Positions 63,078 through 64,000 of a stretch of 64,000 nucleotides of DNA are shown here, one piece after another; position 1 is the stretch's first letter; every line of letters starts with the position of its first letter. The stretch spans positions 11,346,001 through 11,410,000 of the forward strand of contig JAKSXM010000132.1 in assembly GCA_022575985.1 (NCBI GenBank), read 5' to 3'. Below the pieces are notes generated by a model that saw nothing but the letters and a program-made list of their open reading frames with translations, was not told where the DNA came from and ran no database searches. The translations under genes were made by a program, and so were the position numbers. The DNA is from Anagrus nilaparvatae (taxonomy: Eukaryota; Arthropoda; Insecta; Hymenoptera; Mymaridae).

Positions 63078-64000
63078 CTAAAATATTAAAATATCTTTTG
63101 TTATATTTTATCATCCATAGAGTTAAAAAAATGATATCAACAAATTTTTCATTTAACCAAGTTAAAGTCAATGAATTCTGATTATCATATACTTGTTACC
63201 AAAGATAAGAAGATAAAAAATATTTATCACAGGTCATTTACCGCAAATGAAAGGAATTATTTAGTTTTATATTTAGCATGTCGTAAATTTACTTTTTTTA
63301 TTATCGTCTACTCAAAATAAAGATTTGGAATACATATAACGTTTTTTTTTGTATACCAACTTTTGAAATATAAAATATTTTAAAAAAAACGTATTTTATT
63401 CAAATACATAACACAATAGGTTAGCACAATTTTCCTATATTATGTATTTTTTTTACAATCTAAATCAAGGGGATCCCTCATCAAAACATAAAATGAGAAT
63501 TTATTTTTTTTTGTCCTATTATAACATCATATTGTTAGTCTCGATTATGTTCCAGAGCATGAACTGTCCATACCCGTAAAGTTGTTGTTGCGCGCATAAT
63601 ATTGAAAAATCTTCCGAGGTCACATTGAAACGGCACGTGGAACGGATTTCAATTGCAAAAAAAAAATGCAATAATAATTATTGTATCATTCAAAAACATG
63701 CATTATTTTTTGTCTCTTTTGAAAAACTAAAGTTAAATAATTTTATGTCATAGGTTTATTAGATATTACATGTGAGATCGTGTATGTATTGAAAATTCCG
63801 TTTTTTTCCCTGACAATGAATTTGAATTATTCATTAGTTTCATTTGACACCTACACAATCTTTAGCATCATAATCATCATTATTATCACGATGAAAAATA
63901 TTTTTCCGTATGTAATACTAAAAATGTTACATCAGCATAACAATGAAAAATAGCTGTTTTTTTTCTAGCGTGCGTAACGATGAATAGATGAATCGAACAA
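63078..64000. other. ovo: Intron of ovo, no other gene seen
   Basis: The acceptor TTTTAG ends at 63078 on the minus strand, so sequence to the right is intron running out of the window. No further coding exon or RNA gene was recognised. The 345-codon frame that starts at 63171 includes intron bases before 63077. Confidence 0.6.

Overview
This window reads as nuclear DNA of an insect, most likely a hymenopteran and possibly a parasitoid wasp. The order-level guess rests on overall impression and is an inference. The base composition is very AT-rich. Introns are short with GT-AG borders. The right end holds exons of the conserved insect transcription factor gene ovo/shavenbaby. The rest is a dense graveyard of transposable elements, nested inside each other and inside a few host-type genes.

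Layout. 0.5-5.2 kb: a decayed Mutator-like transposase gene, a YqaJ-type nuclease gene and a Ulp1/C48 protease gene, read as one broken transposon. A Penelope GIY-YIG fragment and a 0.2 kb GC-rich element interrupt it. 6.3-6.7 kb: a poly-C-containing repeat. 6.96-9.23 kb and 16.92-17.54 kb: two halves of one R1-clade retrotransposon, split by about 7.7 kb of other DNA. That inserted DNA carries a broken F-box/LRR gene (+), a complete three-exon secreted RNase T2 gene (-), a second F-box/LRR gene (-) and small inverted-repeat elements. 17.8-21.1 kb: a 3.3 kb fold-back element carrying a hAT-like MITE. 21.2-25.1 kb: remains of a fatty acyl-CoA reductase gene (-) with a 5'-truncated R1-clade insertion in an intron and a Penelope remnant abutting its upstream exon.

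26.1-30.6 kb: a 1.76 kb fold-back element, then an inverted pair plus a third copy of another repeat, a poly-C tandem array and a cysteine-rich transposase scrap. 30.7-47.2 kb: a nested palindrome. An old fold-back element was entered by an 8.2 kb TTAA-flanked element, a 389 bp palindrome and a second copy of the 1.7 kb fold-back. The opposite arm preserves the empty sites, so several target-site duplications can be read directly. 48.0-50.2 kb: a third R1-clade copy. 51.2-53.7 kb: scraps of an LTR retrotransposon and a minisatellite. 53.7-59.3 kb: an AT-rich gene desert.

59.3-63.1 kb: the last eight coding exons of ovo/shavenbaby on the minus strand, with the four zinc fingers and a terminal coding exon that only appears when splicing is followed. 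The clearest intact host-type genes are ovo and the RNase T2 gene. The minus-strand F-box/LRR gene is probably intact apart from an unseen first exon.
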